Assembly (NCBI GenBank): GCA_021162265.1
Contig: JAGGZA010000018.1
Span: 1-16,882 of the forward strand
Source of the DNA: Candidatus Aerophobota bacterium
GTDB lineage: Bacteria; Aerophobota; Aerophobia; Aerophobales; B3-G15
Length of the DNA stretch: 16,882 bases
Reading direction: 5' to 3'
Shown: positions 1 to 8,142 of the stretch, in pieces
Numbering within the stretch: the first letter of the stretch is position 1
Layout of the letters: the number at the start of each line of letters is the position of its first letter
The notes under the pieces: generated by a model
The model's input: the letters and a program-made list of their open reading frames with translations, nothing else
Databases searched by the model: none
Told to the model about the DNA's origin: nothing
Position numbers and translations under genes: made by a program

Positions 1-28
1 AGAAAAACTTAAACCTCAAAAAGGATAA
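1..28 (+). CDS. 3' tail of an upstream gene, possibly TRAP small permease DctQ
   Basis: The frame beginning at base 2 is open from the window edge and reads EKLKPQKG before a TAA stop at 26-28, six bases before the dctM start. A short charged tail directly ahead of dctM is what one would expect of DctQ, the four-helix small subunit of TRAP transporters, which normally precedes dctM in the operon. Only eight residues are visible, so the identity rests on gene order alone and the open frame could be chance. Confidence 0.35.
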
Positions 29-34
29 AGAAAA

Positions 35-1321
35 ATGGGACTATACATCTCCATCTTAATGTTTGTAGTAACTCTTCTCTTGGGAGTTCCGGTAGGAATA
101 TGCCTTGGACTTACAGGAATGATAGGAGTTATGACGCTTGGAGGAGTTCCACTTAAAGTAATAGCTCAAAGAATATTCACAGGTCTTGATTCCTTTCCTT
201 TAATGTGCATTCCCTTTTTTATACTGGCAGGAGAACTCATGAACCAGGCGAAAATTACCGATAGATTGGTCACTTTCTCCGATGTTCTGGTAGGAAGATT
301 CAGAGGGGCTTTAGCCCATGCCAATGTCGTTGCCAGCATGTTTTTTGGAGGAATTACCGGAGCAGCAGCAGCTGATGTCTCTGCTCTTGGGACAATTCTT
401 ATCCCGGCAATGAAAAAAGATGGATACGATGCTCCCTTCAGTGCAGCTATAACAGCATCTTCTTCCCTGCAGGGACCAATTATCCCTCCCAGTATCCTGG
501 CTGTAATTTATGGAGCTACAATGGGTGAGTCTATTGGAGCGCTATTTGCTGCAGGGATACCTATTGGAATCTTAATTGGAATTACAGACATGGTTATAGT
601 CCACTTTATTGCGGTAAAGAAAAATTACCCTAAAAAGATAATTAAAGTTAACTTTAAAGAGTTTATCTATATTTTTGGAAATGCAATTGTAGCTTTAATT
701 ATGCCTCTCATAATTTTAGGAGGAATTTTAACCGGGATGTTCACTCCCACCGAGGCAGCAGCAGTAGCTGTGGGATATGCTTTCTTTGCAGGGTTTGCAG
801 TTCTTAAGACCCTGAAGGTATCTGACCTGCCCCGTATTTTTGTTAATGCTGCTGTTACAACTGGAGTGGTATTTTTACTTCTGGCATCTGCCCGTCTTTA
901 TTCCTGGGTTTTAAGCACCTACAGGGTGCCAGATGCTATCAAGACAGGTGTCCTATCTATATCTTCCAATCCTTATATAGTTATTTTAATGATAAATCTT
1001 ATCCTCCTCGGGGTGGGATGTGTGATGGACCCGGGTGCAGCTATAATTATGCTTGCTCCGGCTCTTGCCCCGTTAGCCTGGCAGATAGGCATTCATCCCA
1101 TACAGTTTGGAATGATTATGATCGTTAATCTCTGCCTTGGACTTATAACACCTCCTGTTGGACTGTGTCTTTTTATCAGCGCAGATATTGCTCAGACATC
1201 CCTGGAGAAAGTCGCCCGGGCAGTTATGCCTATGTTTTTATTAGATTTATCTGTACTATTTCTTGTGTCTTATGTTCAACCATTTGTATTATACGTACCA
1301 AGGCTTTTTGGGTTTGCATAA
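35..1321 (+). CDS. dctM: TRAP transporter large permease subunit DctM
   Basis: This is the large membrane subunit of a tripartite ATP-independent periplasmic (TRAP) transporter, which imports organic acids or similar solutes with a periplasmic binding protein, driven by an ion gradient. The 428 residues match the usual family length and form about a dozen hydrophobic helices. Family hallmarks are visible: GGITGAAAADVSALG near residue 105, GPIIPPSI near 146, FTPTEAAAVAVGYA near 235 and LGLITPPVGLCLF near 370. The start is the ATG after AAGGATAAAGAAAA, an acceptable ribosome binding site. The partner genes for the binding protein (dctP) and small permease (dctQ) would lie left of the window, so the substrate cannot be inferred. 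The next gene begins only five bases after the stop, so this TRAP operon appears to read into an ABC export cluster. Confidence 0.93.
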   Translation: MGLYISILMFVVTLLLGVPVGICLGLTGMIGVMTLGGVPLKVIAQRIFTGLDSFPLMCIPFFILAGELMNQAKITDRLVTFSDVLVGRFRGALAHANVVASMFFGGITGAAAADVSALGTILIPAMKKDGYDAPFSAAITASSSLQGPIIPPSILAVIYGATMGESIGALFAAGIPIGILIGITDMVIVHFIAVKKNYPKKIIKVNFKEFIYIFGNAIVALIMPLIILGGILTGMFTPTEAAAVAVGYAFFAGFAVLKTLKVSDLPRIFVNAAVTTGVVFLLLASARLYSWVLSTYRVPDAIKTGVLSISSNPYIVILMINLILLGVGCVMDPGAAIIMLAPALAPLAWQIGIHPIQFGMIMIVNLCLGLITPPVGLCLFISADIAQTSLEKVARAVMPMFLLDLSVLFLVSYVQPFVLYVPRLFGFA

Positions 1322-1326
1322 TTTTT

Positions 1327-2286
1327 ATGATTAAAGTAGAGGGTCTAACTAAATATTATGGACCGGTAAGAGGAATTGAAGATGTAAGTTTTACCGTAAA
1401 GGAGGGAGAAACAGTAGGACTTTTGGGTCCTAATGCTGCGGGGAAAACCACCACTATGCGTATCTTAACCTGCCTTTTCCCTCCTACTCGAGGTAAAGCT
1501 GAAGTAGCAGGGTTAAGTGTTGTAGAAAAACCCCTCCAGGTGAAAAAGCTAATAGGATACCTTCCTGAGACAACGCCTCTTTATCTTGATATGACGGTTT
1601 CTTCCTATCTTGGTTTTGTTGCTGAAATAAAAGGGATAAGATACAAGAATAAAAAAGAAAAAATCAAACAGGTAATGCAGACCTGTGGGATAGAAAATGT
1701 AAGAGAAAGAATAATTGGAAAATTATCCAAGGGCTACAGACAGAGAGTGGGATTGGCTCAGGCTTTACTTAATAACCCCCCTGTTCTTATCCTTGATGAA
1801 CCAACAATTGGCCTTGACCCAAAACAAACTTTTGAGTTCAGGCAATTGATCAGAGGAATGCGGGGTAAAAGGACAATAATTTTAAGCACTCATATCCTCC
1901 CTGAGGTAAGTATGACCTGTCAGAGAGTAATCATAATAAACAAGGGGAAAATAGTAGCTCAGGATACACCCTATAATCTTGCTTCTCAACTTCAAAAGTC
2001 CAATAGAATATATCTTCAGATAGAAGGTCATGTTGATGAGGTTACTAAAGGAATAAGCGGTATTCAGGGGATTATGGGAATAAAACCTGGCAAAAGAATA
2101 GCTCAAAACACTTTTGAATACATTGTGGAAACAGAAAAAAATATAAATCTTACCAAAGAAATTGCTTCTTTTGTCGTTAACAGTGGATGGGGACTTCTGG
2201 AGATGCGTCCTTTGAGTATGGGACTGGAAGATGTTTTTGTGAATCTTGTTACAGAAGAAAAAGTTGCTGAAGAAAAAGAGAAATGA
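1327..2286 (+). CDS. ABC transporter ATP-binding protein, GldA/ABC-2 type
   Basis: This is the cytoplasmic ATPase of an ABC-2 type system, paired with the permease that follows. In the 319-residue product the Walker A motif is GPNAAGKT at 34-41 (the common form is GPNGAGKS/T), the signature LSKGYRQR at 133-140, Walker B VLILDEP at 153-159 and the switch histidine at 189. A family-typical C-terminal extension of about 100 residues follows. The ATG at 1327 is chosen because the domain begins at once with MIKVEGLTKYYG. An open extension back to 1165 would lie inside dctM and encodes nothing recognisable. The upstream Shine-Dalgarno is weak, so translation may be coupled to dctM. The stop overlaps the next start as ATGA. 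With the next three genes it forms a Gld-like ABC cluster of unknown substrate; in Bacteroidetes the related GldA-F-G system is needed for gliding. Confidence 0.93.
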   Translation: MIKVEGLTKYYGPVRGIEDVSFTVKEGETVGLLGPNAAGKTTTMRILTCLFPPTRGKAEVAGLSVVEKPLQVKKLIGYLPETTPLYLDMTVSSYLGFVAEIKGIRYKNKKEKIKQVMQTCGIENVRERIIGKLSKGYRQRVGLAQALLNNPPVLILDEPTIGLDPKQTFEFRQLIRGMRGKRTIILSTHILPEVSMTCQRVIIINKGKIVAQDTPYNLASQLQKSNRIYLQIEGHVDEVTKGISGIQGIMGIKPGKRIAQNTFEYIVETEKNINLTKEIASFVVNSGWGLLEMRPLSMGLEDVFVNLVTEEKVAEEKEK

Positions 2287-3053
2287 AAAATTTTTCTGCT
2301 TTATTTAAAAAGGAAATCAAATCTTATTTTGTTTCACCAATTGCCTATGTATTGATATGTGTCTTTCTTGTTATCTGTGGATATTTCTTTTATAGAGACC
2401 TTCTCTACTTTAGTTTTTTAAGTCTCCAGGCAGGATATGACTCTTCCCTCCAGAGTAGCGTAAACATAAACGAGCTTATACTTCGTCCTTTGTTTTCCAA
2501 TATGAGTTTTATACTCCTTTTTCTGGTTCCTCTTTTGACAATGAGAATCTTCTCAGAAGAGAAAAAATTAGGAACTCTTGAACTTCTCCTTAGTTATCCT
2601 GTTCGTGATGTAGAGGTTATTATGGGAAAGTTTGCTGCTTCTCTTGTTGTATTGCTTGTTGCATTGGGAATAACCTCCATCTTTCCGATAATACTTTTTA
2701 TCCTGGGAGAGCCTGAAGCTGGACCTATTATTTGTGGATATCTGGGGCTAATCTTAATGAGTGTAGCATTTATATTTGTGGGAATGCTCTTTTCCTCTCT
2801 TACCGAAAACCAGATTATAGCAGCAACTGCTACTTTTGGAGCTCTCCTCCTTTTCTGGGCTATTGGATGGTCATCAGCATTCGCTCCAGGAGTACTGGGA
2901 AAATTACTTGCCCAGCTTTCCGCATTTAATCACTTTAGCAGTTTTGCCAGGGGAGTTATTAATACATCGGACTTAACTTTTTACATCAACTTAAGTCTCT
3001 TTTTTCTGTTCTTAACGGCAAAATCGTTACAAGCGAGAGCCTGGAAAGGTTAA
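2283..3053 (+). CDS. ABC-2 type permease, GldF-like
   Basis: This 256-residue inner-membrane protein is the permease partner of the preceding ATPase. Six hydrophobic segments are visible at about residues 17-36, 72-88, 117-141, 149-170, 177-199 and 231-246, the usual ABC-2 count. The cytoplasmic segment MRIFSEEKKLGTLELLLSYP at 87-106 is a strong hallmark of the GldF/NosY-like ABC-2 permeases. The start overlaps the ATPase stop by four bases (ATGA), so the two subunits are probably translationally coupled. The stop lies three bases before the next start. Substrate and physiological role are unknown, because characterised homologues act in gliding or in copper maturation and do not predict this one. 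Confidence 0.9.
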   Translation: MKNFSALFKKEIKSYFVSPIAYVLICVFLVICGYFFYRDLLYFSFLSLQAGYDSSLQSSVNINELILRPLFSNMSFILLFLVPLLTMRIFSEEKKLGTLELLLSYPVRDVEVIMGKFAASLVVLLVALGITSIFPIILFILGEPEAGPIICGYLGLILMSVAFIFVGMLFSSLTENQIIAATATFGALLLFWAIGWSSAFAPGVLGKLLAQLSAFNHFSSFARGVINTSDLTFYINLSLFFLFLTAKSLQARAWKG

Positions 3054-3056
3054 CTT

Positions 3057-4397
3057 ATGCAAACGAAATTTAAACGTGGAATAAATGTGGTAGCCTTAAC
3101 AGTGATAATCCTGGGAATCTTAACCTTTCTTCAGATACTCTCAACAAGACATCCGCTGAGATTTGACCTTACCGAAACCAAGAGATACAGTCTGTCAGAG
3201 AAAAGTAAAAAAGTACTTAAATTATTAAACAGACCAATTAAAGCTATCGCTTTTTATGGAGAAAAAGAGTTTGGCAGGAATGAGGTAGAAGAACTTCTCG
3301 AAGAGTACAGGTATAATTATCCAAAATTTAGTTACGAGTTTGTAGACCCTGTTAAGAACCCTGCTATGGTAAAAAAATACAACATACAAAGCCATGGAAC
3401 TATTGTACTGGAATACAAAGGAAGAAAAGAAAAGGTAATAAGCAGAGAAGAGGAGGACTTAACAAACGCTATACTCAAGCTTATAAGAGAACAGAAAAAA
3501 ATAATTTACTTTCTTACAGGACACGGTGAAAAGGGAATTTTTAACAAATGCAGTAAGTTAAGAGAGGCTCTGGAGAGCGAAAACTATAAGGTAAAAGAAC
3601 TCTCTCTTTTAAGAGAAGAAAAAATACCGGAAAATGCATCCTGTCTGGTAATACCTGGTCCTGAAAAAAACTTTTTTAATAACGAGCTGCAGGCTATTGC
3701 AGACTATATAAAAAATGGAGGCAAGATTGTTATTATGATAGACCCTTACAGATGCCCCTCTATGGAAAAATTCCTTGTCCAGTATGGTATTGAACTGGAT
3801 AACGACACTATCGTGGATAAAACAAGTAAAATACTTGGAGGAGAATACCTTTTCCCGGTTGTAACCAAATACGAATCTCATCCAGTTACCAGGAACCTAA
3901 ATTATGCTTCTTTCTTTCCTATTGCTCGTTCTCTAAAACTTAAAACGAAAAATGAAAAAAATGCAGAAGTTGAGGCACTGGCCAAAACAGGAAAAGACGC
4001 CTGGGGAGAAACAAATAGAAAAGGCCTTATTGAAGGGAAAGCTTCCTTTGATAAAAATAAAGATATTCCGGGACCATTAATTATTGGAGCCGTTGCTTCC
4101 ATTCCCATTCAGGAAAAGAAAAAAAGTGCAAAGTTAGTCGTCTACGGAGATTCGGATTTTGCCAGCAATGATTATCTGGAAGTTTCAGGAAATAAGGACC
4201 TCATCTTAAATACCATAGGATGGCTGGCGGAAGAGGAAAGTTTAATTTCTATTCGTCCTCGTGAGTGGGGATACACTCCTATTATCCTTTCTGAGAAACA
4301 GTCAAAAATTCTATTCTGGATATCAGTAATTATCCTGCCCTTGCTGGTAGCCGGAATTGGAATAGGAGTTTTAACCTATAGAAAATGGAAAGGATAA
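3057..4397 (+). CDS. GldG-family ABC transport auxiliary membrane protein
   Basis: This 446-residue protein resembles GldG, the auxiliary component that accompanies GldA/GldF-type ABC systems. It has one N-terminal membrane helix (about 10-28), the family-typical motif RFDLTETKRYSLS at 35-47, a large extracytoplasmic domain and a C-terminal membrane helix (about 417-440) before a basic tail. The family also carries a domain related to ABC_transp_aux, and here the segment IIYFLTGHGEKGIFN fits it. The segment GGKIVIMIDPY resembles the GATase-like fold seen in these proteins. The binding site GGAAAGG lies seven bases before the ATG. The last 13 bases overlap the start of the DUF4340 gene in another frame. 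The biochemical role is not established for this family outside gliding bacteria. Confidence 0.87.
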   Translation: MQTKFKRGINVVALTVIILGILTFLQILSTRHPLRFDLTETKRYSLSEKSKKVLKLLNRPIKAIAFYGEKEFGRNEVEELLEEYRYNYPKFSYEFVDPVKNPAMVKKYNIQSHGTIVLEYKGRKEKVISREEEDLTNAILKLIREQKKIIYFLTGHGEKGIFNKCSKLREALESENYKVKELSLLREEKIPENASCLVIPGPEKNFFNNELQAIADYIKNGGKIVIMIDPYRCPSMEKFLVQYGIELDNDTIVDKTSKILGGEYLFPVVTKYESHPVTRNLNYASFFPIARSLKLKTKNEKNAEVEALAKTGKDAWGETNRKGLIEGKASFDKNKDIPGPLIIGAVASIPIQEKKKSAKLVVYGDSDFASNDYLEVSGNKDLILNTIGWLAEEESLISIRPREWGYTPIILSEKQSKILFWISVIILPLLVAGIGIGVLTYRKWKG

Positions 4398-6136
4398 ATA
4401 TAAAAACAATAGTATATCTTTGTGCAGTATTAGCTGTTCTTGCAGGATATTTTTTTCTCTATGAAACAAAGAACGAAACCCCTCCCAGAAAAGAGGAAAA
4501 AATATTCCAACTTAAACCGGAAAATGTAGAAAAAATAACCCTTTTAAAAAACAGTGTAAAAATAGTTTGTGAAAAAAAGGATAACCAGTGGTTTATTAAA
4601 GAACCTGTATCCTGTAAGGCAGATAATAAGATTATTAATGAAATAATTTCTCAACTGGAAAAAGCTAAAATGGTAGAGATGGTGGAGAAAAACCCTTCTG
4701 ATCTTTCTCAATTTGGGCTCAAGATACCACAGGCTCTGAAAGTAAAGGTAAGCACAGACAAAGGGAAGGAGGAAGAATTAATAATTGGAAACCCTGTATC
4801 TTTAAATGTCCTCTATGTATATGCAAAAAAAGCGAGGAGTCCACAGGTATTTACAGTTTATTCTAATTTAAAAACAATTCTCAATAAAACAACATTTGAC
4901 CTGAGAGACAAAACAGTAATTTACGTAAAGCAAGATAATGTAGAAAAAATAAGGATTAAAAGGCCTTCTCTTGATTTAATGCTTGAAAAAAACCAGAATA
5001 CCTGGCAAATTACCTCTCCTGTAAAAGCATTAGCAGACAAAGACAGGGTAAGTCAGCTGCTGGAAAAATTAAAAAAAGCTAAAGTTAAAAAGTTTATCAA
5101 TGAAAAAACTTCCAATCTCAAACCTTATGGTCTTGTAAATCCTTACATTCAGATTTTTCTATGGGAAAAAGGCAAAGATAATCCTCTAAAATTATTAATA
5201 GGTAACAAAAAGAAGGAGGATACTTTTTATGCCAGAAAAGTAGAGAATAGCTCCGTATTTCTCATAGACAAAGATATTGTGGATTCTCTACCACAGAAAG
5301 CTGAAGACATCAGAGAAATGCACATTTTAAGGTTTGATATTGATAAGATAACTAAAATTGAGCTAAACTATCCTGGAATTAAGATTATAATTGACAGGGA
5401 AGACAAAGATAACTGGAAGATAAAAAGTCCTGTCTTAACGAAGGCTGATGAAATGGCAATAAAAAGATTGCTCTGGGATATAAAGGATACAAAACTGAAT
5501 AGTTTTCTTCCTGCAAGTTATCTAAAAAAAATAGAGCATAAAAAACCGGATGTAACAATCAGTTTGTGGGAAAAGGAAAAAGCCCATAAGCTAACTATCT
5601 TCAGCAAAGTGGTTTTAGAAAAAAAAATCTGTGGCAAGTCAACCCTGCACACCCTGCCCTTTACCTTGAAAGATGAGATAAAAAAGAACCTTTTTGTAAC
5701 TATTTTTGATATAAGAGATAGGCATCTTCTCAATTTTGACCCTCTGAAAATTGACAAATTTGAAATTAAATATAACAGCAATATAATTAAAGTTGAAAAA
5801 AGGGGAAGAAGATGGAAGATAACAAAACCATCTCTTGGATTGGCTGATGGACCAAAGGTATGGCGGATTATTTTTGCTATTAAGGATCTTAAATTTAAAA
5901 AAGTTATAGAGGAAAAGATTTCCAATCCTTCAGCCTATGGCTTTGAAAATCCCTCACTTCAGATTACTTTGTGGGAGAAGGGACAAAAAAATACAAAAAC
6001 TATAAAGATAAGAAAACTTACAAATAAAAAATCATTTTTGGCTGTGAGCAGTGCTCTTGAAGGAGTATATGGTATAAACTCTGATTTTGTAGATAAAATA
6101 CCCAAAAGAGCTTCAGAAATTGAATATAGAAGATGA
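4385..6136 (+). CDS. DUF4340 protein with four tandem repeats, membrane anchored
   Basis: A 583-residue protein with an N-terminal membrane helix (about 8-26) and a long, Lys-rich extracytoplasmic part made of four repeats. Each repeat has a W-x-I-x-x-P-like core with Trp at 69, 207, 344 and 477, a spacing of 133-138 residues. In repeats 2-4 a LWEK/FLWEK strand follows, at 259, 394 and 529. Borders are marked by LRDK, IREM and IRDR, at about 173, 309 and 443. This is the DUF4340 arrangement commonly found downstream of GldG-like genes, and its function is unknown. The start overlaps the previous gene by 13 bases without a good ribosome binding site, which suggests translational coupling. The protein ends in ASEIEYRR, at the position where the next repeat border would fall. 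The 3' end overlaps the convergent larC by 24 bases. Confidence 0.87.
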   Translation: MERINIKTIVYLCAVLAVLAGYFFLYETKNETPPRKEEKIFQLKPENVEKITLLKNSVKIVCEKKDNQWFIKEPVSCKADNKIINEIISQLEKAKMVEMVEKNPSDLSQFGLKIPQALKVKVSTDKGKEEELIIGNPVSLNVLYVYAKKARSPQVFTVYSNLKTILNKTTFDLRDKTVIYVKQDNVEKIRIKRPSLDLMLEKNQNTWQITSPVKALADKDRVSQLLEKLKKAKVKKFINEKTSNLKPYGLVNPYIQIFLWEKGKDNPLKLLIGNKKKEDTFYARKVENSSVFLIDKDIVDSLPQKAEDIREMHILRFDIDKITKIELNYPGIKIIIDREDKDNWKIKSPVLTKADEMAIKRLLWDIKDTKLNSFLPASYLKKIEHKKPDVTISLWEKEKAHKLTIFSKVVLEKKICGKSTLHTLPFTLKDEIKKNLFVTIFDIRDRHLLNFDPLKIDKFEIKYNSNIIKVEKRGRRWKITKPSLGLADGPKVWRIIFAIKDLKFKKVIEEKISNPSAYGFENPSLQITLWEKGQKNTKTIKIRKLTNKKSFLAVSSALEGVYGINSDFVDKIPKRASEIEYRR

Positions 6137-7297
6137 AGGCAGATGTGATAATTCTTCTCTCACCTGCTCATAAACCTTCCTTAAAGGTATACCTTTGTTA
6201 AGAGAAATCCTCTTGCAATCATCATATTCGGGAACCAGGTTCACAACCTTTCCTTCCCATATTCCAACTTTAACCTTAACCTCCCCCAGCGAAGTTTTCA
6301 AGCTCTTTATCTGCCTTTTTATTTTCTTTCTCCTTGTATGAGATAACCTGACGCCCAGGGTGGTTGTTTCTGAAAAAATAATACTTAACATTTCCTCTTC
6401 CCTTTCCTTATCGCATATAACAGTCAAAACTACACCAGGACGATTTTTTTTCATATAAGCAGGGACTAAAAAAACATCCAGGGCACCTTTCCTAAAAAGA
6501 GAAGCCATTATATGTTCGTAAAACTGAGGATTCATATCATCTATATTGGTTTCCAGAACAGTAACAGAATCTTCCTCAAATGAAGATTCTGTTACCCCTA
6601 TCAATAATCTTAACACATTAGGCGAGGAAAGGTCTCTTTCTCCTGCTCCATATCCAATTTTTTCCAGCTTCATATCCGGCAAAGACCCATAAGAAGTAGA
6701 TAATCCCTTAAGCAATGCTGCTCCTGTGGGAGTGGTGAGTTCTGCCTCAATATCAGTGGAGTAAACAGGAACTCCTTTAAGAAGCTCTACAGTAGCTGGA
6801 GTAGGTACAGGAAAAACCCCGTGAGCAATCTTAACTCTCCCTCTTCCCACATTTACCTTTGAGGCATATACTTTTTCTATCCCCATTTTACTGAGTCCAA
6901 CAACAGACCCCACAATATCAATTAATGTATCAAGAGAACCCAACTCATGAAGATGCAGATTTTCAATGTCCTCCTTATGAATTTTAGCTTCTGCCTTTGC
7001 CAGACTTAGAAAAATATCCTTACTTTTCTGTTTTAACTCCTGATCTAAATTCAATCTATCTATAAGAGTAAGAATTTCAGAAGGACGCCGATGGCTTTCT
7101 GAAGGTAAAATTACATTAACCTTCGTTGCACTTATTCCACTCCTTTTCACGCTTTCTGCTGTAATCTTGCAACCTGAACAATCCAGACCCTCAAAAATAT
7201 CATTGAGAACATGCAAAGGCAGTCCTGCATCCACTAAAGAACCTAACACCATATCTCCGCTTATTCCAGAAAAACAGTCAAAATAAGCAATTTTCAT
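6113..7297 (-). CDS. larC: Nickel-pincer cofactor biosynthesis protein LarC (single-chain)
   Basis: LarC is the CTP-dependent nickel insertase (cyclometallase) that completes the nickel-pincer nucleotide cofactor of lactate racemase LarA and related enzymes. The 394 residues begin with the family signature YFDCFSGISGDMVLG (5-19), followed by HLHELGSLDTLIDIVG (115-130) and LTTPTGAALLK (187-197). The C-terminal half starts near 246 with TVLETNIDDMNP. In Lactiplantibacillus plantarum the two halves are separate frames, larC1 and larC2, joined by programmed frameshifting. Here they are one uninterrupted frame. GGAG five bases before the ATG supports the start, two bases after the larB stop. A perfect inverted repeat lies at the junction of the two halves. 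No larA or larE is in the window. Confidence 0.94.
   Translation of the reverse strand: MKIAYFDCFSGISGDMVLGSLVDAGLPLHVLNDIFEGLDCSGCKITAESVKRSGISATKVNVILPSESHRRPSEILTLIDRLNLDQELKQKSKDIFLSLAKAEAKIHKEDIENLHLHELGSLDTLIDIVGSVVGLSKMGIEKVYASKVNVGRGRVKIAHGVFPVPTPATVELLKGVPVYSTDIEAELTTPTGAALLKGLSTSYGSLPDMKLEKIGYGAGERDLSSPNVLRLLIGVTESSFEEDSVTVLETNIDDMNPQFYEHIMASLFRKGALDVFLVPAYMKKNRPGVVLTVICDKEREEEMLSIIFSETTTLGVRLSHTRRKKIKRQIKSLKTSLGEVKVKVGIWEGKVVNLVPEYDDCKRISLNKGIPLRKVYEQVREELSHLPSSSIFNF
6561..6595 (-). repeat. Perfect 14-bp inverted repeat inside larC at its domain junction
   Basis: The arm GTAACAGAATCTTC at 6561-6574 is exactly reverse complementary to 6582-6595, around a 7-nt loop. In larC mRNA this would be a stable 14-bp hairpin. 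It encodes residues 235-246 or so (VTESSFEEDSVT), an acidic linker between the LarC1-like and LarC2-like halves. No typical slippery heptamer is visible just upstream and the frame is continuous, so a frameshift is not required. It could instead pause ribosomes between domains or be a small insertion. The repeat is certain from sequence; any function is inference. Confidence 0.85.
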
Positions 7298-7299
7298 AA

Positions 7300-8058
7300 C
7301 TACTCCATATTCATTTGATTAATTAAAGAGGCAAGATAACCTGCTCCAAATCCATTGTCAATATTAACCACTGCCACTCCAGGACTGCAACTGGTAAGCA
7401 TTCCAAGAAGTGCTGAAATGCCCTTAAAACTTGCCCCATACCCTACACTTGTGGGAACAGCTATAACAGGCCTGTCCACTAATCCCCCGACTAAACCAGG
7501 CAGTGCTCCCTCCATCCCTGCTACAACAATCAGAACGTTGGCACCTGTTAAAAGTTCTCTCTCTTCCATTAAACGATGAACTCCGGCTATTCCTACATCA
7601 TACAGAGACTCAACTCTGTTACCCATAACTTGAGCTGTTACCTTAGCCTCTTCGGCTACAGGAATATCTCCTGTTCCTGCAGAAATAACAAGAATAAATC
7701 TTTTGCTGTCTATAACAGGCTTTGCTTTCCCTGCAATAACTATTCTTGCCTCAGGATAGTAAGTAGCATTGCCAATAGTTTCCCTGATTTCCTGATAAAC
7801 TTCCTTGCTTGCTCGAGTAGCCAGGATTAACCCACTTTTATCCCACATTTTTTTAGCAATAACTCTTATTTGAGAAATAGTTTTTCTCTCACAAAAAATA
7901 ACCTCTGGAAATCCCCTCCGAAGTTCACGATGGTGGTCAACCCTGGCAAAGCCAAGGTTCTCAAAGGGCAAATTCTTAAGCTCCTTCATAGCTTCACTTA
8001 CTGAAATCTTCTGCTGACTTACTTTCTTAAGGATATCCTCTATATATTCTCTATTCAT
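7300..8058 (-). CDS. larB: Nickel-pincer cofactor biosynthesis protein LarB
   Basis: LarB carboxylates the pyridinium ring of nicotinic acid adenine dinucleotide and hydrolyses its phosphoanhydride, giving the first intermediate of the nickel-pincer nucleotide. The 252-residue length is typical. The family N-terminus is clear (PFENLGFARVDHHRELRRGF, 31-50). A PurE-like domain follows, with ISAGTGDIPVAEEA (125-138), YDVGIAGVHR (153-162), VVAGMEGALPGLVGGL (178-193) and SVGYGASFKGI (204-214). Cys224 in TSCSPGVAV matches the region of the catalytic cysteine described in L. plantarum LarB. AAGGAG abuts the ATG; GAGGAAGG seven bases further up is better spaced and is probably the working site. The gene heads a larB-larC operon with its own promoter. 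Confidence 0.95.
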   Translation of the reverse strand: MNREYIEDILKKVSQQKISVSEAMKELKNLPFENLGFARVDHHRELRRGFPEVIFCERKTISQIRVIAKKMWDKSGLILATRASKEVYQEIRETIGNATYYPEARIVIAGKAKPVIDSKRFILVISAGTGDIPVAEEAKVTAQVMGNRVESLYDVGIAGVHRLMEERELLTGANVLIVVAGMEGALPGLVGGLVDRPVIAVPTSVGYGASFKGISALLGMLTSCSPGVAVVNIDNGFGAGYLASLINQMNME

Positions 8059-8089
8059 CTCCTTGCCTTCCTCAGACTTATGATTTTTT

Positions 8090-8117
8090 ATTTTATCTTA
8101 ATACCGCTCCAAGTCAA
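8090..8117 (-). promoter_or_regulatory. Predicted sigma-70 promoter for larBC
   Basis: On the minus strand TTGACT (8117-8112) is followed after 16 bases by TAAAAT (8095-8090). Transcription would start near 8083, leaving a leader of about 25 bases before larB. The site lies in the only spacer between the MFS gene and larB, which supports separate transcription of larBC. The boxes are seen directly; activity is inferred. Confidence 0.6.
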
Positions 8118-8142
8118 CAATATACAATTTACTACAGGAATT

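Noticed and set aside
1165..1326. Upstream in-frame extension of the ABC ATPase gene inside dctM
   Set aside because: It would add 54 residues of non-family sequence overlapping a well-conserved dctM end. The ATPase domain begins exactly at the ATG at 1327.
5518..5925. Antisense open frame of 135 codons opposite the DUF4340 gene
   Set aside because: It lacks recognisable domains and a ribosome binding site, and mirrors a Lys-rich repeat gene, which readily yields long antisense frames.
6138..6168. Bulged 8-bp stem just past the DUF4340 stop, considered as its terminator
   Set aside because: The stem has a 2-nt bulge, an 11-nt loop and no U-run, and it lies inside larC coding sequence.
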